DNA of 39,431 bases, taken from JABMRP01 sp964444795 (GTDB lineage: Bacteria; Planctomycetota; Planctomycetia; Pirellulales; Thermoguttaceae). Positions 31,743 through 39,431 of this stretch are shown here, in pieces; positions within the stretch are counted from its first letter, which is position 1, and every line of letters begins with the position of its first letter. The notes beneath the pieces are model-generated. The model was not told the origin of the DNA. It made no database searches and saw only the letters and a program-made list of their open reading frames with translations. The DNA lies in the NCBI GenBank assembly GCA_964444795.1, contig CAYUIQ010000057.1:1-39431 (forward strand), in the 5' to 3' direction. The position numbers were made by a program, and so were the translations under genes.

Positions 31743-32423
31743 CTATTCCTCTTCTTCTCTTGATTGCTGGAAGGCTTCGTGGGTGTACTTCCGCGGTTTG
31801 ACCATCACGCTATAGTCCTTCGGCGGCTGAATCTTGGCAAAGTAGTCGAGCCGGCCGATCTTCTTCAGGCGGTTGTAGATCAGCGTCCAAGCACAGTCCT
31901 TGTCGCCGCTCACCTCGCACTTGCCGTGGTCGGTACCGCCGCAGGGGCCGTTGAGCAGATTCTTCGCGCAGATGGTCATCGGGCAGATTCCGCCCGTCTG
32001 ATCCAACACACACTCCTCGCAGGCCATGCACTTCTGCGTCCAGGTACCCGCCTCCTCGGCCACGCCGATGAACAGCGTGTTCAGGGCCGGCAGGACGATC
32101 TTCTCGTCGAAGCGTTCGGCCACGAACTGGACTCCCGCCCCGCAGCCCATCGAGACCACCGCGTCGTACTGGCCGATGTGTTTGGCCAGGCCCTCGATAT
32201 ATTCCTTGTCGCACTGCCGGGTGATGGTGATCTCGTCGACCGTGCGTTGCTTGCCTTCGAGCTTGCCTCGCATGCGCAGCTCGGCGGCCAGTAGCTCGAC
32301 CTCCTTTTCACCCCCGGCCATGCAGACGGCCACGCACGTACCGCAGCCGGTAACGAGGATTTTCTCGAAGCCCTCGATCATCGCTTCGATCTGGTCGAGG
32401 GTTTTTCTTTCGGCGACAATCAT
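31743..32423 (-). CDS. metV: MetV, zinc/iron-sulfur partner of MetF
   Basis: A 226-residue protein of the family called methylenetetrahydrofolate reductase C-terminal domain (MetV in acetogens). The N-terminal part binds a metal or cluster through TGCGTCVAVCMAGG. Its middle is a Rossmann-like segment (AVVSMGCGAGVQFVAERF). A second cysteine group follows: CMACEECVLDQTGGICPMT and CAKNLLNGPCGGTDHGKCEV. In Moorella it forms a stable complex with MetF and links it to HdrABC-MvhD. It lies 28 bp downstream of mvhD and 4 bp upstream of metF, in the same operon. All cysteines expected for the family appear to be present. Confidence 0.92.
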   Translation of the reverse strand: MIVAERKTLDQIEAMIEGFEKILVTGCGTCVAVCMAGGEKEVELLAAELRMRGKLEGKQRTVDEITITRQCDKEYIEGLAKHIGQYDAVVSMGCGAGVQFVAERFDEKIVLPALNTLFIGVAEEAGTWTQKCMACEECVLDQTGGICPMTICAKNLLNGPCGGTDHGKCEVSGDKDCAWTLIYNRLKKIGRLDYFAKIQPPKDYSVMVKPRKYTHEAFQQSREEEE

Positions 32424-32451
32424 GGTCGTACTCCCGCACTGTCATTTGGTT

Positions 32452-32994
32452 TCAAGTAGCTTGCATCCGGTCTTCGTGCCGGATGAGTGTTCCGTGTTTC
32501 GATTCCGGCAGCGGCGGATGTTCGTCCACCGGTGAGGTGAGCTTGGTGCCGGCGTCCTGACGGATCGACGTTCGCAGCGGATTGGGACCCAGTTTCCTTG
32601 CCCGGTCGGTCATTTCGTCGGCGCGGCTGGCAAACAGCGGTCCGGCCGAGGCGGGCACGTGAAAAAACTCCAGCCGCTCGGGCTCCAGACCGATTTCCTT
32701 CAACAGTTTCTTCGCATAGGCCACCGTCTGAATCGCCCGCAGGTTGCCTTCGAGAAAGTGGCAATCGCCCAATGCGCATCCGGCGACGTAGACCGCGTCG
32801 GCCCCGTCTTCAAACGCCCGCAGCAGCAACACGGCATCGATCTTCCCGGTGCAGAGGATCTTGACCACGCGCACGCAGGGCGAGTACTCCAGCCGCATCG
32901 ACCCGGCCAAATCGCCGGCCGTGTAGGCGCAATAGGTGCAACAATAGGCGACCACTTTGGGTTCGTACGGTTGGGCCGCTTGCTCTTCGTTCAT
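32452..32994 (-). CDS. mvhD: MvhD/HdrA-linked iron-sulfur electron-transfer subunit
   Basis: A 180-residue protein whose ATG at 32994 overlaps the hdrA stop (ATGA). Its first ~140 residues match MvhD/FrhD, the small [2Fe-2S] protein that carries electrons into HdrA: VVAYCCTYCAYTAGDLAG, SPCVRVVKILCTGKIDAVLLLRAF and VAGCALGDCHFLEGN. The tail (KLTSPVDEHPPLPESKHG) is a longer, probably disordered end. In hydrogenotrophic methanogens it couples the [NiFe] hydrogenase MvhAG to HdrABC; here no hydrogenase gene is present, so its electron donor is likely the hdrA fusion itself or another oxidoreductase (inference). Confidence 0.9.
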   Translation of the reverse strand: MNEEQAAQPYEPKVVAYCCTYCAYTAGDLAGSMRLEYSPCVRVVKILCTGKIDAVLLLRAFEDGADAVYVAGCALGDCHFLEGNLRAIQTVAYAKKLLKEIGLEPERLEFFHVPASAGPLFASRADEMTDRARKLGPNPLRTSIRQDAGTKLTSPVDEHPPLPESKHGTLIRHEDRMQAT

Positions 32995-35900
32995 GCTTCT
33001 TCTCCGGATTGCGCGGCGGCGCCACAGGTGGCCTCGAATTGCGGATTGCCGAACAGGACGTCCATTTTGGCGACGAGCTGCTGGTCGTCGTAATGGCGCG
33101 TGGTGATCGCCTTGCGTGGGCAGGCCGCGGCACAGACTCCGCATCCCTGGCAGCTTGCCGGTTCGATCACCGCCACACCATCCTCGCCGATGATCGGCAC
33201 ATCGTAAGGGCAGAGCCGCACACAGGTCAGGCAGCCCGCACAGCTTTCCTGGTCCACTTCGGAAACGATTCCCGAGCGGTCCAGCAGCGGCCGGGAGATA
33301 ATGGTTGCCGCTCGGGCCGCCGCGCCTTGGGCCTGACTGATCGACTCGGCGATGGTTTTCGGGGCGTGTGCCAACCCGGCGAGGAAGATGCCCTCGGTGC
33401 CGAAATCCAACGGCCGCAGCTTGATGTGGGCTTCGAGGAAGAACCCATCGGCGTTGAGCGGCACCTTCAGTGCTTTCGACACGGCTTCGGTTTGCCCGTG
33501 CGGTCGGACGGCGGCCGAAAGGACCAGAACGTCGGGATTCAACACCACCGGCCGGCCCAGGTCGCTGTCCGTTACCGTTACCCGCAACGAACCATCAAGG
33601 CTCACCTCGGGTTGCTTCTCGGGATCGAAGCGGATGAACACCACGCCCGCCTCACGGGCCTGCTCGTAGTAGACTTCGTTCAGCCCGTACGTGCGCAGAT
33701 CGCGGAAGAGCACGAACACCTGGGCCTTGGGGTTGGCCTTCTTGATGGCCAGCGAGTTTTTCACCGCTTCCTGGCAGCAGACCCGCGAGCAGTACATGTG
33801 CTTTTCTTCGCGGGAGCCGACACACTGGATCATCACCACCTGTTTCAGGTCCTTGGAAAACTGGGGATCGGCCAGTTTTTCTTCCAGTTCGAGTTGGGTG
33901 ACGATTTTGTCGCTGTCGGGATACCGGTACTCGGTCGGCTCGTAGGGTTTTCCGCCGGTGGCGACAATCACGGCCCCGCCGCCGACTTCGACCGATTGAT
34001 CACCCTGGCGCACGGTCACCCGAAAGTTGCCCACGTGGCCGGCCAGTTCATCGAGTTCGGCGCCGGTGTACAGGTTGATCTTTTCGTGCCCGGTGACTCG
34101 GTCGATCAAGTCGGCCAGGTAGGCCTGGGGATCGACATCGCCGAGCAAATGACGAATCTGACGGGCGATGCCACCGAGTTGCGACTCGCGTTCGATCAGC
34201 GAGACCTCGAATCCCTGATCGGCCAGTCCCAGCGCGGCGGTCATGCCGGCCACTCCGGCCCCCAGCACGATCGCCCGTTGGTCGACCTCCAAACGCTGAT
34301 CGGCGAAGGAACGCAACGTGCCGGCTCGAGCCACGGCCATCCGCACCAGATCCTTGGCCTTGTAGGTGGCCTTGTCGGGCTGGTTGTAATGGACCCAGGA
34401 ACACTGATCGCGGATATTGGCCATCTCGAACAGATGCTTGTTGAGCCCCGCCTCGCGCAACGTTTCCTGGAAGAGCGGCTCATGGGTTCGCGGCGTGCAG
34501 CTTGCCACGATGACCCGGTTGAGGTTGTGCTCGCGGATCGTATCGCCGATCTTCACCTGGGTGTCGGTCGAGCAGGTGTAGAGATTCTCCTCGGCATGGA
34601 CCACACCGGGTAGCGACGTGGCGTATTGCACCGCGTCGTCGACGCCGACCACCCGGGCGATGTTCGTCCCGCAACGGCAGATGAACACACCGATCCGTGG
34701 TTCCTCGGCGCTGGTGTCACGTTCCTTGGGGTAGGTTTTCCGCCGGACCATCGTGCCGCGAGCGGTTTGCAGATCTTGGGCAGCCAAAGCGGCGGCACCG
34801 CTGGCGGTCATCACGGTCTCGGGGATGTCCATCGGCCCCGCAAACGCGCCGGCGACGTAGACACCCGCCTTACTGGTACGTCCGGGAGCCAGCGGAGCCG
34901 TTTTGCAGAACCCGAACTGCTCCAACTCGACGCCCACCGTCTCGGCCAGCCGGGCCGCGCTTGCCGAGGGACGCACGCCGACGCTGAGGATCACCAGATC
35001 GAATTCCTCCTCGGTCGTCTCGCCACTCTCGGTCACATAGGTCAACACGAGGTTGCCGGTCTGCTGGCGTTCCTTGACGCCGGAGATGATGCCTCGCTTG
35101 AAATGGACGTCGTAGTTCTTCTTGGCGCCTTCGTAATAGGCCTCGAATCCTTTGCCAAAGGTGCGGATATCGTTGTAGAAGATCGTCGCGTCCAACCCGG
35201 ACGCGTGGTCGACGGCCATGATCGCTTCTTTGACCGCGTAGGTGCAACAGACACTGCTGCAATAGGTGTTGCCCTGTTGCGCGTCGCGCGAGCCGACGCA
35301 TTGGATCCAGGCGACCCGTTTGGGTTCGGTCCGGTCGGAGGGGCGCAGCACATGCCCCTGATAGGGACCCGAGGCGCTGAGCACCCGCTCGAATTCCAGG
35401 CTGGTGATCACGTTTTGATACTGTCCGTAGCCGTACTCGCCGCGCAGCTTGGGATTGAACGTATCGAACCCGGGCGCCAGCAAGAGGGCCCCGGCGGGAA
35501 TCGTCACTTCCTCGGGCAGCATGTCGTGGAGGATGGCTCCGGCGGTACATGCCTTGACGCACTGCTGGCATTCGCTACAGACGCCGCAGGCCAGGCATCG
35601 CTTCGCCTCGGCCACGGCGGTTTGCTCGTCGAACGTCTGTTCGATTTCGTTGTAGCCTTCCCGTTGGCCGACCGGTACTTTTCTCGGCACGGCCCGTTTG
35701 ACGAAGGGGAAATCGCGGTCGGGCGTTTTCGCGGGAGTCGGGTCCGGTTCGTCGCGACCCTTGGCGAGATCTTTGTCGGCCAGGAAACGGTCGATCGATT
35801 CGGCCGCTTCGTGCCCGTGGGCGACCGCTTCGACCACCGACGCCGGGCCGGTGAGCATGTCGCCGCCGGCGAAGATCCAGTCGAGCCCCGTTTGCAGGGT

Positions 35901-37526
35901 CAGCTTATCGGCGCCGACGAACCGCTTTGACGGATCCCACAGCGGGTCGTCTTCAGCCAGGAACGAGAAATCGGACCGCTGCCCGATGGCGATGATGATC
36001 CAGTCGGCCTCGATCTCGGAAAACGAATCGCCAAATTTCGGCGCGAACCGCTTGTTCTCGTCGAAGACCGAAACACACTGCTGCAACTTTAGCGTGGTGG
36101 CTTTTCCACCGGTGCCGACGATCTCTTGCGGCCCCCACGACGGGTTCAGCTTGAGCCCTTCGTCGACCGCGTCTTGGATTTCCCACTCGTGGGCGGGCAT
36201 CTCATCGCGGGATTCCAGGCAGACCAGCTCGACCCGCTCGGCGCCCTGCCGCCGGGCGGTCATGGCGACGTCGATGGCGACGTTGCCGCCGCCGATCACG
36301 ACGACCTTGCCGCTGAGCTTCGCGCCTTGCCCCAGTTTCACGTTGCGAAGGAAATCGATCCCCAGCAACACGCCGTCCAGATCCGTGCCCTTCATCTCCG
36401 AGCCGTCGGTGCTGCGAGCCAGCGCGGCGGGCGACGTGCAGCCGATCGAGAGGAAGGCGGCCTGGTAACCGTCGGCTTTGAGGCTGTCAAAGGTGAAATC
36501 GCTTCCCAGGGCCGTGCCCAGCTTCACGTCGAACCCGGAGGCCAATACGTCCTCAATGTCGCGGCGGAGCATTTCGTCGGGCAGCCGGTAGCCGGGGATG
36601 CCCATGAGCATCGTGCCGCCGAGTTGCTCTTGCGCCTCGAAGAGCGTGACCGGATATCCGCGCAGGGCCAAGTCGCGCGCCGCGGTCAAGCCGGCCGGTC
36701 CGCCGCCGATCACCGCCACGCGCCCCTTGGTCGGGTCGATCTCGCCGACCGGCGGGGGAGCGACTTCCTCGCCCGCGGCACGATGCTCGGCGACCCAGTC
36801 GGCGGAGAACCGCTTGAGGTTGTTCACCGCCACCGGCTCGTCGATCTCCTGGCGATTGCACGAGCCCTCGCACGGGTGATGACAGATCCGCCCGCAAGCC
36901 GCCGGGAAAGGGTTGCGATCGCGGATCACTTCATACGCTTCGGCGAAACGGCCTGCACCGACCAGGGCGACGTAACCCTGGCAATTGACATGCGCCGGGC
37001 AGGTCATCACGCAGGGCGGACGCGCGGCCTTGCTGATGGCCATCGTGCCGGGGATGGCCTGCGGATAGCGCTTGAAAATGGCTTTGCGGGGCATAGTGCC
37101 CTGGTCGAACTCGCTGGGCACTTCGACGGGGCACTGATCAAGGCAGTCGCCACAACTGTTGCACTTGTCGAGATCGACAAACCGCGGCCGCTTGAGCACC
37201 TTCACCTGAAAATCACCCACCTCGCCTTCCAGACCCACGACGTCGGCGTTGGTGATCACGTCGATGTTGAGATGCTTGTCCACCTCGATCAACTTGGGCG
37301 AGATGGTACACATGGCACAGTCGTTGGTGGGAAACGTTTTGTCCAACTGGGCCATGCGGCCGCCGATGGCCGTGGTCTCCTCGACCAGGGTGACGTGGAA
37401 CCCGGCGTTGGCCAGATCGAGCGAGGCCTGCATCCCGCCGATGCCGCCGCCGACGACCATCACGGAGCCGACTTTCCCGCCGCCGGCTTTCCCGTTTCCG
37501 CCTGTTTCGTTCTTCGACTGAGCCAT
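32991..37526 (-). CDS. hdrA: HdrA-GltD-HdrA fusion, central flavoprotein of a heterodisulfide-reductase-like complex
   Basis: A 1511-residue protein, more than twice the usual HdrA. Part one: FAD Rossmann motif VMVVGGGIGGMQASL at 22, FPTNDCAMC (65-73, typical of HdrA) and a 4Fe-4S site CNSCGDCLDQCP at 122. Part two: a GltD/NfnB-like insert of ~170-590 with CVMTCPAHVNCQ, CGRICHHPCEGSCNR, VAVIGGGPAGLTAARDL at 271 and the NAD(P)H motif VVVIGGGNVAIDVA at 408. A ferredoxin site CLACGVCSECQQCVKAC (644-660) and the rest of the first HdrA (to ~920) follow. Part three: a complete second HdrA with ICRCGTNIARVVGVDDA at 949, AIVLGAGVAGMTAAL at 1085, and two 4Fe-4S sites near the end (CAGCLTCVRLCP, CQGCGVCAAACP). 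It probably bifurcates electrons from NAD(P)H. A possible frame error was not seen. Confidence 0.93.
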   Translation of the reverse strand: MAQSKNETGGNGKAGGGKVGSVMVVGGGIGGMQASLDLANAGFHVTLVEETTAIGGRMAQLDKTFPTNDCAMCTISPKLIEVDKHLNIDVITNADVVGLEGEVGDFQVKVLKRPRFVDLDKCNSCGDCLDQCPVEVPSEFDQGTMPRKAIFKRYPQAIPGTMAISKAARPPCVMTCPAHVNCQGYVALVGAGRFAEAYEVIRDRNPFPAACGRICHHPCEGSCNRQEIDEPVAVNNLKRFSADWVAEHRAAGEEVAPPPVGEIDPTKGRVAVIGGGPAGLTAARDLALRGYPVTLFEAQEQLGGTMLMGIPGYRLPDEMLRRDIEDVLASGFDVKLGTALGSDFTFDSLKADGYQAAFLSIGCTSPAALARSTDGSEMKGTDLDGVLLGIDFLRNVKLGQGAKLSGKVVVIGGGNVAIDVAMTARRQGAERVELVCLESRDEMPAHEWEIQDAVDEGLKLNPSWGPQEIVGTGGKATTLKLQQCVSVFDENKRFAPKFGDSFSEIEADWIIIAIGQRSDFSFLAEDDPLWDPSKRFVGADKLTLQTGLDWIFAGGDMLTGPASVVEAVAHGHEAAESIDRFLADKDLAKGRDEPDPTPAKTPDRDFPFVKRAVPRKVPVGQREGYNEIEQTFDEQTAVAEAKRCLACGVCSECQQCVKACTAGAILHDMLPEEVTIPAGALLLAPGFDTFNPKLRGEYGYGQYQNVITSLEFERVLSASGPYQGHVLRPSDRTEPKRVAWIQCVGSRDAQQGNTYCSSVCCTYAVKEAIMAVDHASGLDATIFYNDIRTFGKGFEAYYEGAKKNYDVHFKRGIISGVKERQQTGNLVLTYVTESGETTEEEFDLVILSVGVRPSASAARLAETVGVELEQFGFCKTAPLAPGRTSKAGVYVAGAFAGPMDIPETVMTASGAAALAAQDLQTARGTMVRRKTYPKERDTSAEEPRIGVFICRCGTNIARVVGVDDAVQYATSLPGVVHAEENLYTCSTDTQVKIGDTIREHNLNRVIVASCTPRTHEPLFQETLREAGLNKHLFEMANIRDQCSWVHYNQPDKATYKAKDLVRMAVARAGTLRSFADQRLEVDQRAIVLGAGVAGMTAALGLADQGFEVSLIERESQLGGIARQIRHLLGDVDPQAYLADLIDRVTGHEKINLYTGAELDELAGHVGNFRVTVRQGDQSVEVGGGAVIVATGGKPYEPTEYRYPDSDKIVTQLELEEKLADPQFSKDLKQVVMIQCVGSREEKHMYCSRVCCQEAVKNSLAIKKANPKAQVFVLFRDLRTYGLNEVYYEQAREAGVVFIRFDPEKQPEVSLDGSLRVTVTDSDLGRPVVLNPDVLVLSAAVRPHGQTEAVSKALKVPLNADGFFLEAHIKLRPLDFGTEGIFLAGLAHAPKTIAESISQAQGAAARAATIISRPLLDRSGIVSEVDQESCAGCLTCVRLCPYDVPIIGEDGVAVIEPASCQGCGVCAAACPRKAITTRHYDDQQLVAKMDVLFGNPQFEATCGAAAQSGEEA

Positions 37527-37544
37527 CTTGGTTACCCGCTATGT

Positions 37545-38396
37545 TTACAGCAGTCCCTTGTTTTGCAGCAACGGTCTGGGGTCGACGAAATGCCGCTTCC
37601 ACCAGCGGTCGGTCTCTCCGGCCCCGAAGGCCAGGGCCATCAACTCGGTGACGTAGAAGACGGGCAGGCCGTACTTCTTCCCGCGCGCCGCTTCGATGTC
37701 GGCCTGATTGGTATCGAGGTTCGACTGGCACAATGGGCAGTCGGTCACCAGGCACTCGGCCCCGGCTTCGACGGCCGCCTCGAATAGATTGCCGCTGAGC
37801 TTGTGGATCACGTCGGGCCGGGTCAGCGGCATGCTTGCCCCGCAGCAGTCGGTCTTGTACGACCACCGGCGCGGTTCCATGCCGATCGCGGCAAGCAGCC
37901 GGTCCATCGAGACGGGGTTTTCCGGATCGACGGCGTCGGTCACCTTTGGCGGCCGTTGCGAGAGGCAGCCGTAGTAGGGCACCGCGGCAAGTCCGGCCAG
38001 CGGCTTGGTGACCTTGTTGCGGATCGTCTCGATCCACTCCTTCCGGTCGAAGAATTCGTTGACGTGGAAGATCTCGAAGTTGCCCTGGTAGGGTTCGTCG
38101 ATCCAGCGAGCGGCGTCCTCTTGGAGTTCCTTCTCGGCGTGTTTCAGCCGCTGGAAGCAGGCGGCACAGGGCACCAACACATCGCGTCCGGCCCGCTCGG
38201 CAATAGCCACGTTGCGCGCCGGCAGGCGGATTGCCAACTCGTCGTTGACAAAGTGGGCCGACGAAGCGCCGCAACAGTTCCAGTCGTCCAATTCCTTGAG
38301 CGATACGTCGAGCGTCTCGCACACGGCGCGAATAGACTCGTCGTACTCGCCGGCCATGCCGTGCAGCGAACAGCCGGGATAGTAGGAAACTTCCAC
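37545..38396 (-). CDS. hdrB: Heterodisulfide-reductase-like subunit B (HdrB)
   Basis: A 283-residue protein with two complete CCG domains, the ligands of the noncubane 4Fe-4S clusters of HdrB. The first is YPGCSLHG, NCCGASS and PCAACFQRL; the second is YYGCLSQRP, DCCGASMPL and CPLCQSNLD. In methanogens these clusters cleave the CoM-S-S-CoB disulfide; in bacterial MetFV complexes the subunit passes electrons or reduces a related thiol or folate partner. The start is GTG at 38396, with AGAGGA about 10 nt upstream inside the end of hdrC. It follows hdrC by 4 bp and precedes hdrA by 18 bp. Both cluster sites are intact. Confidence 0.92.
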   Translation of the reverse strand: MEVSYYPGCSLHGMAGEYDESIRAVCETLDVSLKELDDWNCCGASSAHFVNDELAIRLPARNVAIAERAGRDVLVPCAACFQRLKHAEKELQEDAARWIDEPYQGNFEIFHVNEFFDRKEWIETIRNKVTKPLAGLAAVPYYGCLSQRPPKVTDAVDPENPVSMDRLLAAIGMEPRRWSYKTDCCGASMPLTRPDVIHKLSGNLFEAAVEAGAECLVTDCPLCQSNLDTNQADIEAARGKKYGLPVFYVTELMALAFGAGETDRWWKRHFVDPRPLLQNKGLL

Positions 38397-38400
38397 GGGC

Positions 38401-38952
38401 CTAATCCTCTTTCTTCTTATCGAACATCTCGCGGACTTCGCTCCTGCCCTCGATACGCGACGGCAGGAACTTCAACTTGCCCTTGGCCAGCAGCTTCAGC
38501 CCCAACTTGGTGCCGCTGAAAAAGTCTCGGCTGGTCAGCTTATAGCGGCCGACCATGCCCAACTCGAATAACCGCCCGTTGGCACGGACCGACGCCAGCA
38601 GGGCCTGATGAAACTTGGCGATCTTCTCCTCGGCGGCCGGGACGCCCGACTCTTGGCTTAACTGACGCAACGAGTCCATCACATGGGCGATGTCGATATC
38701 GTTGGGACATCGGGTCGTGCAGGTCTGGCACGAAGCACAAACCCAGACCGTCTTCGATCGCAGCAGATCGTCTTCCAACCCGAGCTGGGCCATGCGCATG
38801 ACCTGGTTGGGCATGATGTCCATGGCGAAGGTCAGCGGACAACCGTTGGTACACCGCCGACACTGGTAGCAAAGGGAGACGGACTCGCCGCTCCGTTTTT
38901 CCAGCACCGGCAGAAAGGCCTCGTCGGGCCGTATGGCGGAATCGGTGGACAT
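38401..38952 (-). CDS. hdrC: Heterodisulfide-reductase-like subunit C (HdrC)
   Basis: A 183-residue soluble iron-sulfur protein with two classical 4Fe-4S motifs, CYQCRRCTNGCP and CASCQTCTTRCP, on a helical frame (PNQVMRMAQLGLEDDLLRS between them). It carries electrons between HdrA and HdrB. The C-terminal third (FFSGTKLGLKLLAKGKLKFL) is basic. It is the first gene of the operon; AAGGA lies 12 nt before the ATG. A consensus-like promoter is 75-100 nt upstream of the start. No membrane-bound HdrE/HdrD or DsrK features are seen, so this is the cytoplasmic type. Confidence 0.93.
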   Translation of the reverse strand: MSTDSAIRPDEAFLPVLEKRSGESVSLCYQCRRCTNGCPLTFAMDIMPNQVMRMAQLGLEDDLLRSKTVWVCASCQTCTTRCPNDIDIAHVMDSLRQLSQESGVPAAEEKIAKFHQALLASVRANGRLFELGMVGRYKLTSRDFFSGTKLGLKLLAKGKLKFLPSRIEGRSEVREMFDKKKED

Positions 38953-39026
38953 CGGGCGAAACGTTCCTTAGCTGAAGGGGAAAGAAGAGCCGCTGAGGAT
39001 CGGTATCATGGTGTGTGGATCTAATG

Positions 39027-39055
39027 ATTATACGAGTTCCGTCTCGCCTTAGCAA
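39027..39055 (-). promoter_or_regulatory. Sigma70-type promoter of the hdrCBA-mvhD-metVF operon
   Basis: On the minus strand TTGCTA (39050-39055), a 17-bp spacer and a perfect TATAAT (39027-39032), giving a 5' leader of about 70 nt to hdrC. It lies in the 336-bp gap below folD (38953-39288), whose only other content is a small Uma2-type remnant, so hdrC can be transcribed independently of folD. Confidence 0.65.
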
Positions 39056-39180
39056 CACAACGCAATGTCGAGGGGGATCGAATGGGGGATGCGGAACCAC
39101 TATGTTTTCGAAGGCTTTCCTGCGACAAAGAGCGCCGAAAACCATCGCTGAGCCGTACCGCACAGTCGAAAACGGAGCGA

Positions 39181-39279
39181 TCAGGTATCGACGAAGATCT
39201 CCCCCACCCGGCATGTGAAACCGGGCACCACGTCCCCGCCGTCGAGTTGGTCGGCCGTAACGGGTGCTGTCGTACTCAT
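39181..39279 (-). pseudogene. C-terminal remnant of a Uma2-family endonuclease gene
   Basis: A 32-codon open frame ends with TADQLDGGDVVPGFTCRVGE, then IFVDT and stop. This matches the end of Uma2-family (DUF820) proteins, in which LxGxDVLPGFxCxV is a familiar closing motif. No upstream part exists: a stop codon (TAG) lies four codons before the ATG. It lies between folD and the hdrC promoter. Confidence 0.5.
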
Positions 39280-39288
39280 CGCTGGGCC

Positions 39289-39431
39289 CTACACCTTCAA
39301 TTTCGCTGCCCGAACCGTGTTTTTCAGCAGCATGGTGATGGTCATCGGGCCGACGCCGCCGGGTACCGGGGTGATCTTGGCGGCCACTTCCTTGACGGCC
39401 TCGAAGTCGACGTCGCCGACCAGCTTGGCCT
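39289..39431 (-). CDS. folD: FolD C-terminal part (methylene-THF dehydrogenase/cyclohydrolase), truncated by window edge
   Basis: Forty-seven codons of the gene's end are visible, with the start beyond the right edge. The sequence GDVDFEAVKEVAAKITPVPG and the following GVGPMTITMLLKNTVRAAKL are the diagnostic C-terminal signature of FolD, the bifunctional enzyme that interconverts formyl-, methenyl- and methylene-THF with NADP. It produces methylene-THF, the substrate of the MetF encoded by the operon downstream on the same strand. The residues seen are fully conserved, so the gene is probably intact. Confidence 0.9.
   Translation of the reverse strand, partial: AKLVGDVDFEAVKEVAAKITPVPGGVGPMTITMLLKNTVRAAKLKV

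Noticed and set aside
34626..37787. Long plus-strand open frames (434 and 553 codons) within hdrA
   Set aside because: They are antisense to clustered cysteine motifs of HdrA, which fix the coding strand.

Overview
The window looks like a piece of a Planctomycetota chromosome, most likely a Pirellulales-type lineage. The basis is the gene content: a DUF1559 pseudopilin-like protein, a TIGR03067/DUF1559 lipoprotein, a BlaI plus M56 (BlaR1-like) pair with a giant C-terminus, two formylglycine sulfatases, and a c-heme protein of the HzsA-related type. Dispersed hairpin repeats fit the same picture. The DNA is GC-rich. No rRNA, tRNA or CRISPR array was seen.

Left part (1-19.6 kb). A truncated TPR gene is followed by a two-gene minus-strand unit: a DUF2961 (GH172-type) protein and a tandem-domain zinc metalloprotease. 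Diverging from it is a blaI-M56 operon whose promoter is bracketed by two inverted copies of a 19-bp operator-like sequence. A five-gene minus-strand run (DUF1559 protein, lipoprotein, membrane protein, GH62-like glycosidase, sulfatase) converges on the M56 gene. A divergent TIGR03067/DUF1559 lipoprotein follows. Next is a compact module in which a catalytic-domain-only tyrosine recombinase overlaps an unusually long acyl carrier protein, preceded by a near-consensus promoter with a palindrome over its -10 box. A Tat-type metallophosphoesterase closes this part.

Middle part (19.6-30.8 kb). Here are a second sulfatase, a small AT-richer orphan ORF inside 15-bp inverted repeats (possibly a relic gene cassette), a UroD/MtaA-family protein and a periplasmic cupin. 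A minus-strand series follows: a secreted protein, an RbfA-like fragment, a metallophosphoesterase, a membrane protein, a hotdog thioesterase and the large HzsA-related protein. A 465-bp stretch without a supported gene precedes a small zinc-ribbon protein.

Right part (30.8-39.4 kb). This is the most coherent system: one minus-strand operon hdrC-hdrB-hdrA-mvhD-metV-metF with gaps of 28 bp or less (one 4-bp overlap), with folD upstream and a consensus-like promoter in front of hdrC. The set corresponds to the MetFV-HdrABC-MvhD complex known from the acetogen Moorella thermoacetica, a candidate flavin-based electron-bifurcating methylene-tetrahydrofolate reductase. The HdrA here is a 1511-residue fusion: an HdrA module with a GltD/NfnB-like NAD(P)H oxidoreductase inserted in it, followed by a second, complete HdrA. 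That suggests NAD(P)H enters the complex directly, without a hydrogenase or formate dehydrogenase (inference).

Several promoters share a TTGAC(A/C/G/T) -35 box, a 17-bp spacer and a TAGGAT, TATGGT or TATAAT -10 box. At least six hairpin or inverted-repeat elements lie between genes, and one of them supplies the C-terminal codons of a protein.
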